Source: Thermomicrobiales bacterium (GTDB lineage Bacteria > Chloroflexota > Chloroflexia > Thermomicrobiales > UBA6265). Taken from it: 8,998 bases of DNA. This document shows, piece after piece, positions 1 through 7,073 of the stretch (position 1 is its first letter; each line of letters begins with the position of its first letter). The DNA is taken from positions 1 to 8,998 of the forward strand of contig JAICJJ010000080.1 of NCBI GenBank assembly GCA_025928535.1. The letters run 5' to 3'. The position numbers and the translations under genes were made by a program. The notes beneath the pieces were generated by a model. The model did not search any database. It had not been told where the DNA came from and saw only the letters and a program-made list of their open reading frames with translations.

Positions 1-14
1 AGGCGTCTCTGCAT
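1..14 (-). CDS. possible start of next minus-strand gene (edge fragment)
   Basis: On the minus strand an ATG at 14-12 is followed by CAG AGA CGC (Met-Gln-Arg-Arg) and runs off the window. A GGCGGAG ribosome binding site at 27-21 lies 6 nt upstream, a normal spacing. It sits downstream of queA in the same direction and could be the next gene of the run. Only four codons are visible, so no product can be named and the start itself is tentative. Confidence 0.25.
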
Positions 15-24
15 GTTTCGCTCC

Positions 25-40
25 GCCGTTAGCGAACGGC
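25..40 (-). other. short hairpin between queA and the left-edge start
   Basis: GCCGTT and AACGGC form a perfect 6-bp stem around a 4-nt loop. No T-run follows on the minus strand, so it does not look like an intrinsic terminator. It lies directly before the putative GGAG ribosome binding site of the edge gene and might affect its translation. A stem this short can arise by chance in GC-rich DNA. Confidence 0.25.
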
Positions 41-82
41 CGACGCCAATCTCCGCGCCGTCCGCTCGCGCACCATCCCCAA

Positions 83-1165
83 TCATCGGATCAGCATCGC
101 GTCGCCGAACGAATAGAACCGATATCGGGCCGCGATCGCGGCGTCATAGGCGCGCCGCGTCAGGTCCCGGCCCGCGAACGACGCGATCATCATCAACAGC
201 GTCGAACGTGGCAAGTGGAACTTGGTCAGCATCGCATCGACGATCGTCCACGAGTAACCGGGCGTGATGAAGAGCTCGCTCATCGTCGCCATCCCGCACG
301 GCCGCTCCGGATCGAACGATTGGCCGAGCGTTTCGAGCGTGCGGGCGGCGGTCGTGCCGACCGCGATCACCCGATTCCCCCGCGCTTTGGCCGCGGCGAT
401 CGCCTGCGCCGTCTCGTCCGACACCGTGCACCACTCGCGATGGATGCGATGCGCCGCGATCCGCTCTTCTGTCACCGGCCGAAAGGTGTCGAGGCCGACA
501 TGCAACGTGACTTCGGCCCAGCAAAGTCCCGCCGCCGCCAGTCGGCCGAGCAAGGCCGGCGTGAAATGGAGCCCGGCCGTCGGCGCCGCGGCCGAGCCCG
601 GCGTCGACGCGTAGACAGTCTGGTAGCGGTCGGCGGAGGCGAGCGGAGTCCGGATATAGGGAGGCAACGGCGTTTCGCCGTAGTCCGCCAGGGACAGCCG
701 CGCTTCGTCGGCCAGCCGTACCCGCACGTCCCCCTCCGTCCCGACCGTCTCGACCGTGGCGAGCAGGTCGGAACGACTGTCGGCGACCTCCAAATGCGGC
801 GGCACGACGATCTCGGAACCCGGCTTCAGTTTCCTGGCTGGCCGCGCCAGCGCCGTCCATGCGCCGTCCGCTTCCTTGCGCAAGAGGAGCAGCTCGATCT
901 TCGCCCCCGTGTCGCGCTTGCGGCCATGGAGTCGCGCCGGCAGGACCCGGCTGTTGTTGGCGACCAGCAGATCGCCCGTGCGCAGCCAGTCGTCCAGATC
1001 GCGCACGAGCGCTTGATGCAATCCGCCGGTCGGCCGGTCCACCACAAGCATCCGCGTCGCGTCGCGTGGCTCGAGCGGCGTTTGGGCGATCAGGTCGGAC
1101 GGCAGGTCATAGTCGAAATCGGCGACGGTCAGCGAGGATGGCCCGGTTGCATCGCGGTCGGTCAC
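83..1165 (-). CDS. queA: QueA, S-adenosylmethionine:tRNA ribosyltransferase-isomerase
   Basis: QueA transfers and isomerises the ribosyl group of S-adenosylmethionine onto preQ1 at the wobble base of GUN-anticodon tRNAs, giving epoxyqueuosine; it is cytoplasmic. The 360-residue product matches the family length (about 340-360). Visible family segments are the N-terminal [14 protein letters not shown] (about 17-30), the [16 protein letters not shown] region (64-79), LPPYIRTP (167-174), APTAGLHF (194-201), [13 protein letters not shown] (219-231), [16 protein letters not shown] (263-278) and the C-terminal [11 protein letters not shown] (316-326) and [12 protein letters not shown] (348-359). 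The start is a GTG whose GTGA overlaps the ruvB stop by 4 nt, implying translational coupling. No tgt or queG gene lies in the window, so the rest of the queuosine pathway must be elsewhere. There is no obvious terminator after the stop, so transcription may continue past the left edge. Confidence 0.97.
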   Translation of the reverse strand: MTDRDATGPSSLTVADFDYDLPSDLIAQTPLEPRDATRMLVVDRPTGGLHQALVRDLDDWLRTGDLLVANNSRVLPARLHGRKRDTGAKIELLLLRKEADGAWTALARPARKLKPGSEIVVPPHLEVADSRSDLLATVETVGTEGDVRVRLADEARLSLADYGETPLPPYIRTPLASADRYQTVYASTPGSAAAPTAGLHFTPALLGRLAAAGLCWAEVTLHVGLDTFRPVTEERIAAHRIHREWCTVSDETAQAIAAAKARGNRVIAVGTTAARTLETLGQSFDPERPCGMATMSELFITPGYSWTIVDAMLTKFHLPRSTLLMMIASFAGRDLTRRAYDAAIAARYRFYSFGDAMLIR

Positions 1166-2229
1166 TTGGCGGCGTCGAACAAGGTGCGCTGCGCCGGTTC
1201 GATCGCCGGCAGCGGCCCGCCGAGATGGTGGTAGGCGCCGCGGGTGGCGACGCGCCCCCGCGGCGTCCGCTGCAGGAAGCCCAACTGAATCAGATACGGC
1301 TCGTAGACGTCCATGATCGTATCCGATTCTTCGCTCGTCGCCGCCGCCAGCGTGTCGATGCCGACCGGACCGCCGTCGAACTTGTCGACGATCGCCCGCA
1401 AGATCCGCCGATCGACATCATCCAGCCCGAGGGCATCGACATCGAGCATCGACAGCGCGTCGGCCGCCAGCTCGGGGGTGATCGTGCCTTCGCCGCGAAC
1501 CTCGGCGTAGTCGCGCACGCGTTTGAGGAGCCGGTTCGCCACCCGCGGCGTGCCGCGCGAACGCGACGCCACCGCGCTCGCCCCTTCCGGCGAAATCGGC
1601 ACGGCCAGCACATCAGCCGAGCGCGCGACGATTTCTTCCATCGACGGCAAATCGTAAAAGTCGAGCCGGAGGACCGCGCCGAACCGATCGCGCAGCGGGC
1701 CGGTCAGCAACGCCAGTCGGGTCGTCGCGCCGACGAGCGTGAACTTCGGCAAATTGATCCGCATCGTCCGCGCCGCCGGGCCTTTGCCGAGAACGATGTC
1801 GACCGCGAAATCTTCCATCGCCGAATAGAGCACTTCTTCGACGACGCGGTTGAGCCGGTGGATTTCGTCGATGAAGAGGACGTCGCCCGGCTTCAGATTG
1901 GTCAGGATCGAGACGAGATCGCCTTGGCGTTCGATCGCCGGTCCGGAGGTGATGCGGAGGCTGACCCCCATCTCGGCGGCGATGATCGCGGCCAGCGTCG
2001 TCTTGCCGAGGCCGGGCGGCCCGTACAGCAGCACATGATCGAGCGGTTCGCCGCGGGCCATCGCCGCTTCGATGAAAATCGACAGGCTCGCCTTGACCCG
2101 TTCTTGCCCGATGTATTCCGCCAGCCGGCGGGGGCGCAGGCTGCGCTCGAGGTGTGCGTCTTCGGTCCGCGAACGTGGGCTGACGACGCGATCGGCGGAT
2201 GGGATGGTCGGAGATGCTGCGTCATTCAT
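1162..2229 (-). CDS. ruvB: RuvB, Holliday junction branch-migration DNA helicase
   Basis: RuvB is the hexameric AAA+ motor that, with RuvA, drives branch migration of Holliday junctions during recombinational repair. The 355-residue protein has the normal length and order: the N-terminal [11 protein letters not shown] segment (32-42), Walker A GPPGLGKT (70-77), Walker B with LFIDE (118-122), sensor-1 GATT (167-170), the arginine-finger segment GPLRDRFG (177-184, R180 equivalent to the family's conserved Arg), and a C-terminal winged helix with [16 protein letters not shown] near 315-330. The ATG at 2229 is directly preceded by an extended -10 element and has no clear Shine-Dalgarno sequence, suggesting a leaderless transcript. 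The stop overlaps the queA start. ruvA and ruvC, often adjacent in other bacteria, are absent here. Assignment is secure. Confidence 0.98.
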   Translation of the reverse strand: MNDAASPTIPSADRVVSPRSRTEDAHLERSLRPRRLAEYIGQERVKASLSIFIEAAMARGEPLDHVLLYGPPGLGKTTLAAIIAAEMGVSLRITSGPAIERQGDLVSILTNLKPGDVLFIDEIHRLNRVVEEVLYSAMEDFAVDIVLGKGPAARTMRINLPKFTLVGATTRLALLTGPLRDRFGAVLRLDFYDLPSMEEIVARSADVLAVPISPEGASAVASRSRGTPRVANRLLKRVRDYAEVRGEGTITPELAADALSMLDVDALGLDDVDRRILRAIVDKFDGGPVGIDTLAAATSEESDTIMDVYEPYLIQLGFLQRTPRGRVATRGAYHHLGGPLPAIEPAQRTLFDAAK

Positions 2230-2235
2230 GTCCGA

Positions 2236-2244
2236 AGTATAGCA
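2236..2244 (-). promoter_or_regulatory. extended -10 promoter abutting ruvB (predicted leaderless)
   Basis: The minus strand reads TGC (2244-2242) then TATACT (2241-2236), matching the TGN-TATAAT extended -10 at five of six hexamer bases. Counting the last T as -7, position +1 falls on 2229, the A of the ruvB ATG. No -35 hexamer appears at 15-18 nt spacing, which extended -10 promoters can do without. The ruvB start also lacks a convincing Shine-Dalgarno sequence. Both facts point the same way, but start-site data are needed for proof. Confidence 0.55.
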
Positions 2245-2269
2245 GGGTCACTCGAACATCCGTTCGCCG

Positions 2270-2452
2270 TCACTCCGTCTCGACGACCATGTTCGGAATG
2301 CCGTCGTCGATCGGATACCGCCGCCCGCAGCGTGGGCAAACGAGCGCGTCGCCGTCTTGGCTCACGGGAGCCTTGTCGATCGGACAGACGAGAATTGCCA
2401 GCAGGTCGGCCGGCAAGGCGCGCGGCGCGGATTGGTCGGCGCGATCGGTCAT
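2270..2452 (-). CDS. Trm112-like small zinc-ribbon protein
   Basis: A 60-residue protein of the Trm112/YcaR (UPF0434) family. The family hallmark is a central LVCP near residues 21-24 and a C-terminal YPIDDGIP motif (46-53), both present. In eukaryotes and archaea Trm112 proteins activate several methyltransferases; the bacterial role is poorly defined. The second metal-binding motif is intact (C39-P-R-C42), but the first is C23-P-I-D26 with Asp in place of the second Cys. I recall the same C-P-x-D form in some actinobacterial and related members. The ATG at 2452 was chosen because the homologous part begins about 16 residues later; the frame stays open upstream only as an overlap with the TPR gene. 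The ribosome binding site is weak (AGG close to the ATG). The gene lies 13 nt after the TPR gene, so co-transcription is likely. No methyltransferase partner is adjacent. Confidence 0.85.
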   Translation of the reverse strand: MTDRADQSAPRALPADLLAILVCPIDKAPVSQDGDALVCPRCGRRYPIDDGIPNMVVETE

Positions 2453-2465
2453 GCCTGTTGCTCGC

Positions 2466-3101
2466 TCACGGCGTGGCGCCCGGGGCCGGCGTCGCTCCGG
2501 CGGGCGTTCCCTGCGCTCCCAGCAGCCGCTGCAGCGCCTCCTGCGCCAGTCTACCGGAAACCGATTGCGGAGCCAGCGCGACCGCTTTCCGGTATTGCGC
2601 CTCCGCGTCGGCCGTTCGCGGCGGCTGCCACGAGCGGTAGAGCTCGCCCAGCCAGTAGTGCGCTTCCACGTTGTTCGGATCGTCGGCGATCGCTTTCTGG
2701 TATTGCAATTCGGCGTCGGGGAAATGGCTTCCGGTCGCCAGCGCCCGGCCGAAATCGATCCGGTAGGACGCATTGCCGGGATCGAGCGCGATCGCCTGCT
2801 GGTAGTGGTCGTAGGCGTCGCTCGTGACGCCGCGCAGCGAGAGGATACGGGCCAGCGATATGTGCGCGACTGCATCGCGCGGATCGCGCGCGACCGCCGT
2901 TCGCAGGTTGTCTTCATAGGCGCCGGCCTGATTCGGCCCGTCGTTCGGAACGAGCGTCGGCGGCCCCGTGTCGCGCGACGTCAGAAAATCGGCCGCCAGG
3001 GGACCGACGGCGCCGGCGACCAGCGAGCAAATCGCCACGATTCCGAGCGCGGCCAGCGCCAGCGGCGCCATGCTGCGTGACCGCCCGCTCCGTTTCGCCA
3101 T
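2466..3101 (-). CDS. membrane-anchored tetratricopeptide repeat protein
   Basis: A 211-residue protein of unknown specific role. Residues 1-10 are basic (MAKRSGRSRS), followed by a hydrophobic stretch at about 11-35 that reads as an uncleaved N-terminal anchor, placing the rest outside the membrane. After a linker (about 40-60) come roughly three TPR units: near 76-109 (DAVAHISLARILSLRG...YDHYQQAIALDP), 110-143 (ASYRIDFGRAL...AELQYQKAIADDP) and 144-181 (VEAHYWLGELYRS...AEAQYRKAVALAP), each ending with the typical A-x-x-x-x-P. The tail is a Gly/Ala/Thr/Pro low-complexity segment. TPR arrays bind protein partners, so a scaffold role at the membrane is plausible, but the partner is not visible. 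The gene is 16 nt downstream of nadK with a modest GGGA ribosome binding site. Co-transcription with nadK does not by itself imply a link to NAD metabolism. Confidence 0.88.
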   Translation of the reverse strand: MAKRSGRSRSMAPLALAALGIVAICSLVAGAVGPLAADFLTSRDTGPPTLVPNDGPNQAGAYEDNLRTAVARDPRDAVAHISLARILSLRGVTSDAYDHYQQAIALDPGNASYRIDFGRALATGSHFPDAELQYQKAIADDPNNVEAHYWLGELYRSWQPPRTADAEAQYRKAVALAPQSVSGRLAQEALQRLLGAQGTPAGATPAPGATP

Positions 3102-3117
3102 GCTTCCCGCCGCCCCG

Positions 3118-3984
3118 TCAGCGCCGGGCGCCCGCGGCCGCCGGCGCCGGCGGCCGGTCGCGCGACGGTTTGGCGTCGGGACGAATCTTGTAATTGAACT
3201 TGGCGCGGAACGCTTCGTAGAAATTCGTCGAATCGAGCGTGATCAGGCGGAATCGGTGCGCGCCGCGCCGAACGCTGACGACATCGCCTTGCTCGAGCGG
3301 CCGCACCTCGCGCCCGTCGAGGATCAGCGTCGCCTCGCGGTCGTTCGCCAGCAGCAATTCGATCAACGCGTCTTCCGAGACGACGAACGGCATTCGGATC
3401 GGCGAATGGCACGAAATCGGGACGAGGGCGAAGCCCCGGACGCCGGCCGTGAGGATTGGCCCGCCGGCGGCCATGCAATAGGCGGAACTGCCGTGCGGCG
3501 TCGAAACGATCATGCCGTCGCCGGGATAGGTGTTGACGTAGTGGCCATCGACGTAGACCTCGACGTCGACCATCCGGGCGCCGCTGCGAACGACCACGTC
3601 GTTGATCGCCCACCCGTCATCGAACGTGGTCTGACCGCGCGTGAGGGATGCCGCCAGCGTCGCGCCTTCTTCGATCGCGAATCGTCGCTCGACCAGCGCT
3701 TCGAGCGCCTGCCGCCAATCGCGCCGTTCCACCAGCGCCAGAAAACCGACGTTGCCGAAATTGATGCCGAGCAGCGGCACGTCAGGATAGGTGTTTGCCG
3801 CGCGCATCATCAGGCCGTCGCCGCCGAGGACGACGATGGCGTCGAGCGTCTCCGGGCTCTCCGCCTGAAGACGATGTTCGGGCACCGGCTCGATCCCGTG
3901 CTCGACCAGCCACGACCGCACGTCGTCGCCCAGTTCGCGCGCTTCGTCCTTGCTGCGGGCGGCGACAATTCCGATCCGATTCAC
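3118..3984 (-). CDS. nadK: NAD kinase
   Basis: NadK phosphorylates the 2'-hydroxyl of NAD to make NADP in the cytosol. The product is about 288 residues, as usual. Counting from the preceding TTG, the family motifs are GGDG at 55-58 (nucleotide binding), LGINFGNVGFLA at 73-84, an N-D pair at 129-130 where most family members have N-E, and the DGMIVSTPHGSSAY...AGGP segment at 157-177 (usual form DG...STPTGSTAY...AGGP). The frame also offers a TTG at 3987, but the GGAGG ribosome binding site (3995-3991) sits only 3 nt from that TTG and a better 6 nt from the GTG at 3984, so I chose GTG. The gene directly follows an NrtR-like regulator of NAD metabolism, which supports the call. The C-terminal tail is Pro/Ala/Arg-rich and probably disordered. 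Confidence 0.96.
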   Translation of the reverse strand: MNRIGIVAARSKDEARELGDDVRSWLVEHGIEPVPEHRLQAESPETLDAIVVLGGDGLMMRAANTYPDVPLLGINFGNVGFLALVERRDWRQALEALVERRFAIEEGATLAASLTRGQTTFDDGWAINDVVVRSGARMVDVEVYVDGHYVNTYPGDGMIVSTPHGSSAYCMAAGGPILTAGVRGFALVPISCHSPIRMPFVVSEDALIELLLANDREATLILDGREVRPLEQGDVVSVRRGAHRFRLITLDSTNFYEAFRAKFNYKIRPDAKPSRDRPPAPAAAGARR

Positions 3985-4069
3985 CAACGTCCTCCGCCCG
4001 CCATGTCGGCGGGATGTGCCATTCGTTGACGAAGCGCGGGCCGTTCCAGCGCCGGATTGGATCGCCGGC

Positions 4070-4768
4070 TCATTCGCCGCGCGCCCATGTCGGCGTCAGA
4101 TAGGCATTGGGATCGTGCGCCGCCTCGAACCGGTAGAGTTGGGCAGGACGGTGGCTCCCGTCGCGGCGTCGCGCCCCCGTTTCCTCGAGAAAACCCGCCG
4201 CCAGCACCCGCCGCCGAAAATTGCGCTTGTCGAGCGCGTGTCCCAGCACCGATTCATAGACCTGCTGCAACTCGCGCAGCGTGAACGTCGGCGGCAGCAG
4301 GTGAAAGGCGATGGTCGTGTAGCCGAGTTTGGCGCGCAACCGCACGAGCGCATAATCGATGACCATCCGGTCGGTCTCGCTCATCGGCGGCAACGCCGAG
4401 ATCGCGTGCCAGCCGCCGCCCGCCACGACCGGCGAACGGCGCTCCGACAAGGCCAACCCGAGATAGGCGACGATAACGCTCCAGCCGCCCGATTCTTCGA
4501 CGCCCAGCGTGTACAACTGCTCGAGATATTGCTCCGTCAACCCGGTCTCGGCGTGCAAGATCCGGCGCGCGTCGCGATCGAGCGAATCGTGCGGCGCCGG
4601 CGCGCCTTGTGGCAGGCGGGAGCGCCCTTCGTCGTCGATCAATGCCAACGCCAGCGTTCCATCGACAACCGTGAAAAGCACGATTCGGAGATCGAGCCGG
4701 GGCGATGTGCCGCCCGCCGGCCGGTCCGGCGATCGATTGTCTGCGACGGTCGGGATCGGCGTCTTCAC
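4070..4768 (-). CDS. nrtR: NrtR-like NUDIX-winged-helix transcriptional regulator
   Basis: NrtR-family proteins fuse an N-terminal NUDIX-like ADP-ribose sensor to a C-terminal winged helix and regulate NAD biosynthesis or NAD(P)-related genes. From the GTG at 4768 the product is 232 residues. A NUDIX fold covers about 26-145. The NUDIX box at 55-77 is degenerate: G55, D61 (usually E), then R69-I70-L71-H72-A73-E74-T75-G76-L77, so two of the three Glu of the REUXEEXGU core are lost. This suggests binding without hydrolysis. The C-terminal part (about 150-215) carries FTLRELQQVYESVLG followed by LDKRNFRRRVL, a hallmark of the family. The frame extends up to an ATG at 4828, but that ATG would fall between the -35 and -10 of a candidate promoter. 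The GTG instead has GGGGGAG 5 nt upstream and gives the usual family length. The adjacent downstream nadK supports an NAD-linked role. Confidence 0.88.
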   Translation of the reverse strand: MKTPIPTVADNRSPDRPAGGTSPRLDLRIVLFTVVDGTLALALIDDEGRSRLPQGAPAPHDSLDRDARRILHAETGLTEQYLEQLYTLGVEESGGWSVIVAYLGLALSERRSPVVAGGGWHAISALPPMSETDRMVIDYALVRLRAKLGYTTIAFHLLPPTFTLRELQQVYESVLGHALDKRNFRRRVLAAGFLEETGARRRDGSHRPAQLYRFEAAHDPNAYLTPTWARGE

Positions 4769-4812
4769 TCCAACTCCCCCGTCCGGCGACCGGGCGATGC
4801 GCTCCCGCGGCG

Positions 4813-4841
4813 AGTGTAGAGGACGCATTCGGACGCGGCAA
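4813..4841 (-). promoter_or_regulatory. candidate sigma70-type promoter for nrtR-nadK
   Basis: The minus strand has TTGCCG at 4841-4836 (four of six against TTGACA), a 17-nt spacer, and TACACT at 4818-4813 (four of six against TATAAT). The predicted start is near 4806, leaving a leader of about 38 nt before the GTG at 4768. A weak inverted repeat, ATGCG at 4797-4801 and CGCAT at 4824-4828, brackets the -10 and could be an operator arm pair. The promoter would allow nrtR and nadK to be expressed apart from ftsW. Confidence 0.45.
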
Positions 4842-4855
4842 ACGAGCGGGCGGCG

Positions 4856-6148
4856 TCATCCAGGACGAGGTCCACCCGGGTGTGCGGACCGCGAGAGCCG
4901 GGCAAGCAGACCGAGGATGCCGAAGTTGATCACCAGCGAACTGCCCCCGTAGGAAACGAACGGCAGCGGCAACCCGGTCAGCGGCATCAGGCGAACGACG
5001 CCGGCGGCGATGATGATCCCCTGCAACGCGATCGCGACTGACAGCCCGATCGCCAATGTCGCCGCGAAGGGGTCGTTCGCCCGCAAGCCGATGCGCATGC
5101 CCCGAACGAAGAGGAGCAGGAAAAGGCATCCGAGCGCGACGGTGGTCACGAGCCCGAGTTCTTCACCGATGGCGGACAAGACGAAATCGGTCCGCGCTTC
5201 GGGCACGAGATCGGGCCGGCCGCGGCCAAGGCCCACGCCGAACAACCCGCCCGCCGCCAGCGCGAATTCCGATTGCACGTGCTGGTAGCCGGAGCCTTGC
5301 GGCCAGACCCACGGATCGAGCCAGTTTTGCATGCGGACGCCGACGCGCGGCACGAAGCGCAAACTGAGCCAGACGGCAATGGCGAACAGCGCGGCCGCCG
5401 CTCCCGTCGACCAGCAATCGCCGACCGCGATCCAGAGCATGGCGATCACGATGCCGAACAGCAGCAGCGCGGAGCCGAGGTCGTTCTGAATCAGCAAGAT
5501 GCCCATCGCCAGCGATGCTGCCAATCCGGCCGGCGCGAGGTAGGGCAACGGCGGCAACCGGACGATCCCGAATCGCCAGGGCGTCGCAAGCATCGAACGG
5601 CGGTCGGCGACGTAGGCGGCGAGGAAAATGACCAGCGTGAGCTTGGCCAACTCCGACGGTTGAAAACGGAGCGGTCCGAACGCGAGCCAGAGCCGCGCTC
5701 CGTTTACTTCCTGGCCGATCGCCGCCGTCGCCAGCATCAATCCGAAGGTGGCGGCGAGCCAAGTGTATTTGTAGCGGCGCAGCCAATCGAGATGCGGCAG
5801 GCTGGCCGCGATCGAAAACGCGGCGACGCCCAAACCGACCGCGATCAACTGTCGCGACGCAAGCGCCGCCGATGTAGCCGCATCGAGACGGATTGCGACC
5901 ATCAGGCCGACCCCGGCCAAGGTCATCGCGATCGGAAACAGCGTCGGGTCCGCGCCGATCCGCGCGCCAACGACCGATCCCACGACCGCCAGGACGACGA
6001 AAATTCCCGCGACGCTTGTCGTGTGCGACAACATGTCGGGGGGCTGGTTGGCGACGAACGCCAGTTGGATCAGGCCGACCGCCGGCAACAGTGACGGAAC
6101 CGCCGTCAGCATGAGCCCTCGCAGCCAGCCGCCGGACGCGTTCGTCAT
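4856..6148 (-). CDS. ftsW: FtsW/RodA-family peptidoglycan glycosyltransferase (SEDS protein)
   Basis: A 430-residue polytopic membrane protein with about ten hydrophobic segments, of the SEDS family that polymerises lipid II into glycan strands with a partner class B penicillin-binding protein. Family signatures are FQPSELAKLTLVIFLAAY (162-179), NDLGSALLLFGI (222-233), GSGYQHVQSEFALAAGG (285-301), the ARTDFVLSAIGEELGLV stretch (318-334) and LPFVSYGGSSLVINFG (395-410). D321 in the R-T-D-F motif aligns with the catalytic Asp of E. coli RodA (D262) and FtsW (D297). Just before it, the usual D-P-x-G-x-GY motif reads W282-P-Q-G-S-G-Y, losing its Asp. I cannot decide firmly between the division (FtsW) and elongation (RodA) roles; no partner penicillin-binding protein is adjacent. 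The ATG overlaps the mtnP stop as ATGA, so translation is probably coupled to mtnP. Confidence 0.93.
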   Translation of the reverse strand: MTNASGGWLRGLMLTAVPSLLPAVGLIQLAFVANQPPDMLSHTTSVAGIFVVLAVVGSVVGARIGADPTLFPIAMTLAGVGLMVAIRLDAATSAALASRQLIAVGLGVAAFSIAASLPHLDWLRRYKYTWLAATFGLMLATAAIGQEVNGARLWLAFGPLRFQPSELAKLTLVIFLAAYVADRRSMLATPWRFGIVRLPPLPYLAPAGLAASLAMGILLIQNDLGSALLLFGIVIAMLWIAVGDCWSTGAAAALFAIAVWLSLRFVPRVGVRMQNWLDPWVWPQGSGYQHVQSEFALAAGGLFGVGLGRGRPDLVPEARTDFVLSAIGEELGLVTTVALGCLFLLLFVRGMRIGLRANDPFAATLAIGLSVAIALQGIIIAAGVVRLMPLTGLPLPFVSYGGSSLVINFGILGLLARLSRSAHPGGPRPG

Positions 6149-7005
6149 TCCGCGACGCCGAGTTGTCGCGCGCCGATGAGGCCGGGCCGCCTTCGGTCCT
6201 CCTCGCTCACCGTCGTGAGGTCGGTCATGATCGCGTCGTCAAGCGCCCGTCCACAGCTGCACGCGCGCTCGGGCAGACCCAGTCCGCCCAGCGCGCGAAC
6301 GATGTCGGCGGCGGCCGCCGAATTGGCCCGCAGATGGCCAAGCACGACATCGACGCTGACGTCCGCTTCGACTTCGTGCCAGACGTCGTAGTCAGTCACG
6401 AGCGCCAGCGTCGCGTAGCAGAGTTCGGCTTCGCGCGCGAGGCGCGCTTCCGGCATCGCCGTCATGCCGATGACCGAGGCGCCCCAGGAGCGAAACAGGC
6501 GCGATTCGGCGCGGGTCGAAAATTGCGGCCCTTCGATGCAGAGGTAGGTCCCCCCCTGCCGGATCGGTTGGCCGGCCTGCCCGGCCGCTTCGACGAGACG
6601 CTCGCGCAACGAGTCGCAGTAAGGATCAGCCAGGCCGACATGGGCGACGATTTCGCCGTCGAAAAACGTCCGCGGCCGGAGCACGGTCCGGTCGATGATC
6701 TGGTCCGGCACGATGAGCGAGCGCGGCGGCAGGTCGTCGCGCAGGCTGCCGACCGCGCTGATGCTGACGACATGGGTTGCGCCGAGCGCTTTCAGCGCGT
6801 AGATGTTGGCCCGGTACGGCACGTTGCTCGGCGAAAAGCGATGACCCTGGCCGTGACGCGGAATGAACGCGACCGGCGTGCCGCCGATTGCGCCGCGGAC
6901 GACCGGCGCGCTCGGCCGGCCAAACGGGGTCTCGAGGTCGATCGCCTCGAACGCTTCGCCCGCCGCCAACCGATAGATCCCGCTGCCGCCGATGATCCCG
7001 AGCAT
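6145..7005 (-). CDS. mtnP: S-methyl-5'-thioadenosine phosphorylase
   Basis: This cytosolic enzyme cleaves methylthioadenosine, the by-product of polyamine synthesis and other S-adenosylmethionine reactions, with phosphate to adenine and 5-methylthioribose-1-phosphate. The 286-residue product has the phosphate-binding start MLGIIGGSGIY (1-11), IPRHGQGHRFSPSNVPYRANI (48-68), VVSISAVGSL (79-88), GTYLCIEGPQFSTRAES (152-168), GASVIGMTAMPEARLAREAELCYATLALVTDYD (175-207) and VSVDVVLGHL (216-225). D205 and D207 in T-D-Y-D are the residues that select a 6-aminopurine in human MTAP; 6-oxopurine enzymes have Asn, so adenosine-type specificity is favoured. The last 40 residues are an unconserved tail. 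The ATG at 7005 has AGAAGGA (7019-7013) 7 nt upstream. It is the first gene of the minus-strand run and is divergent from rpsO; I could not find a convincing promoter for it. Confidence 0.95.
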   Translation of the reverse strand: MLGIIGGSGIYRLAAGEAFEAIDLETPFGRPSAPVVRGAIGGTPVAFIPRHGQGHRFSPSNVPYRANIYALKALGATHVVSISAVGSLRDDLPPRSLIVPDQIIDRTVLRPRTFFDGEIVAHVGLADPYCDSLRERLVEAAGQAGQPIRQGGTYLCIEGPQFSTRAESRLFRSWGASVIGMTAMPEARLAREAELCYATLALVTDYDVWHEVEADVSVDVVLGHLRANSAAAADIVRALGGLGLPERACSCGRALDDAIMTDLTTVSEEDRRRPGLIGARQLGVAE

Positions 7006-7073
7006 CCGCTGTTCCTTCTAGAGCGACCGGCGCCGCGACCCGAAGGCGCGATGCCGGCGAAACGCGCATCGTG

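Noticed and set aside
1..82. Intrinsic terminator after queA
   Set aside because: The only clear hairpin (25-40) has no following T-run on the minus strand and sits before a possible new gene start.
859..2640. 593-codon plus-strand open frame opposite queA, ruvB and the Trm112-like gene
   Set aside because: It is antisense to clearly homologous genes, is extremely Arg-rich, and matches no known protein pattern. Long antisense frames are expected in GC-rich coding DNA.
2270..2917. Reading the Trm112-like protein as the end of a 215-codon protein
   Set aside because: The upstream 155 codons are an out-of-frame reading of the TPR gene. The Trm112 homology and a proper ATG fit the 60-residue version.
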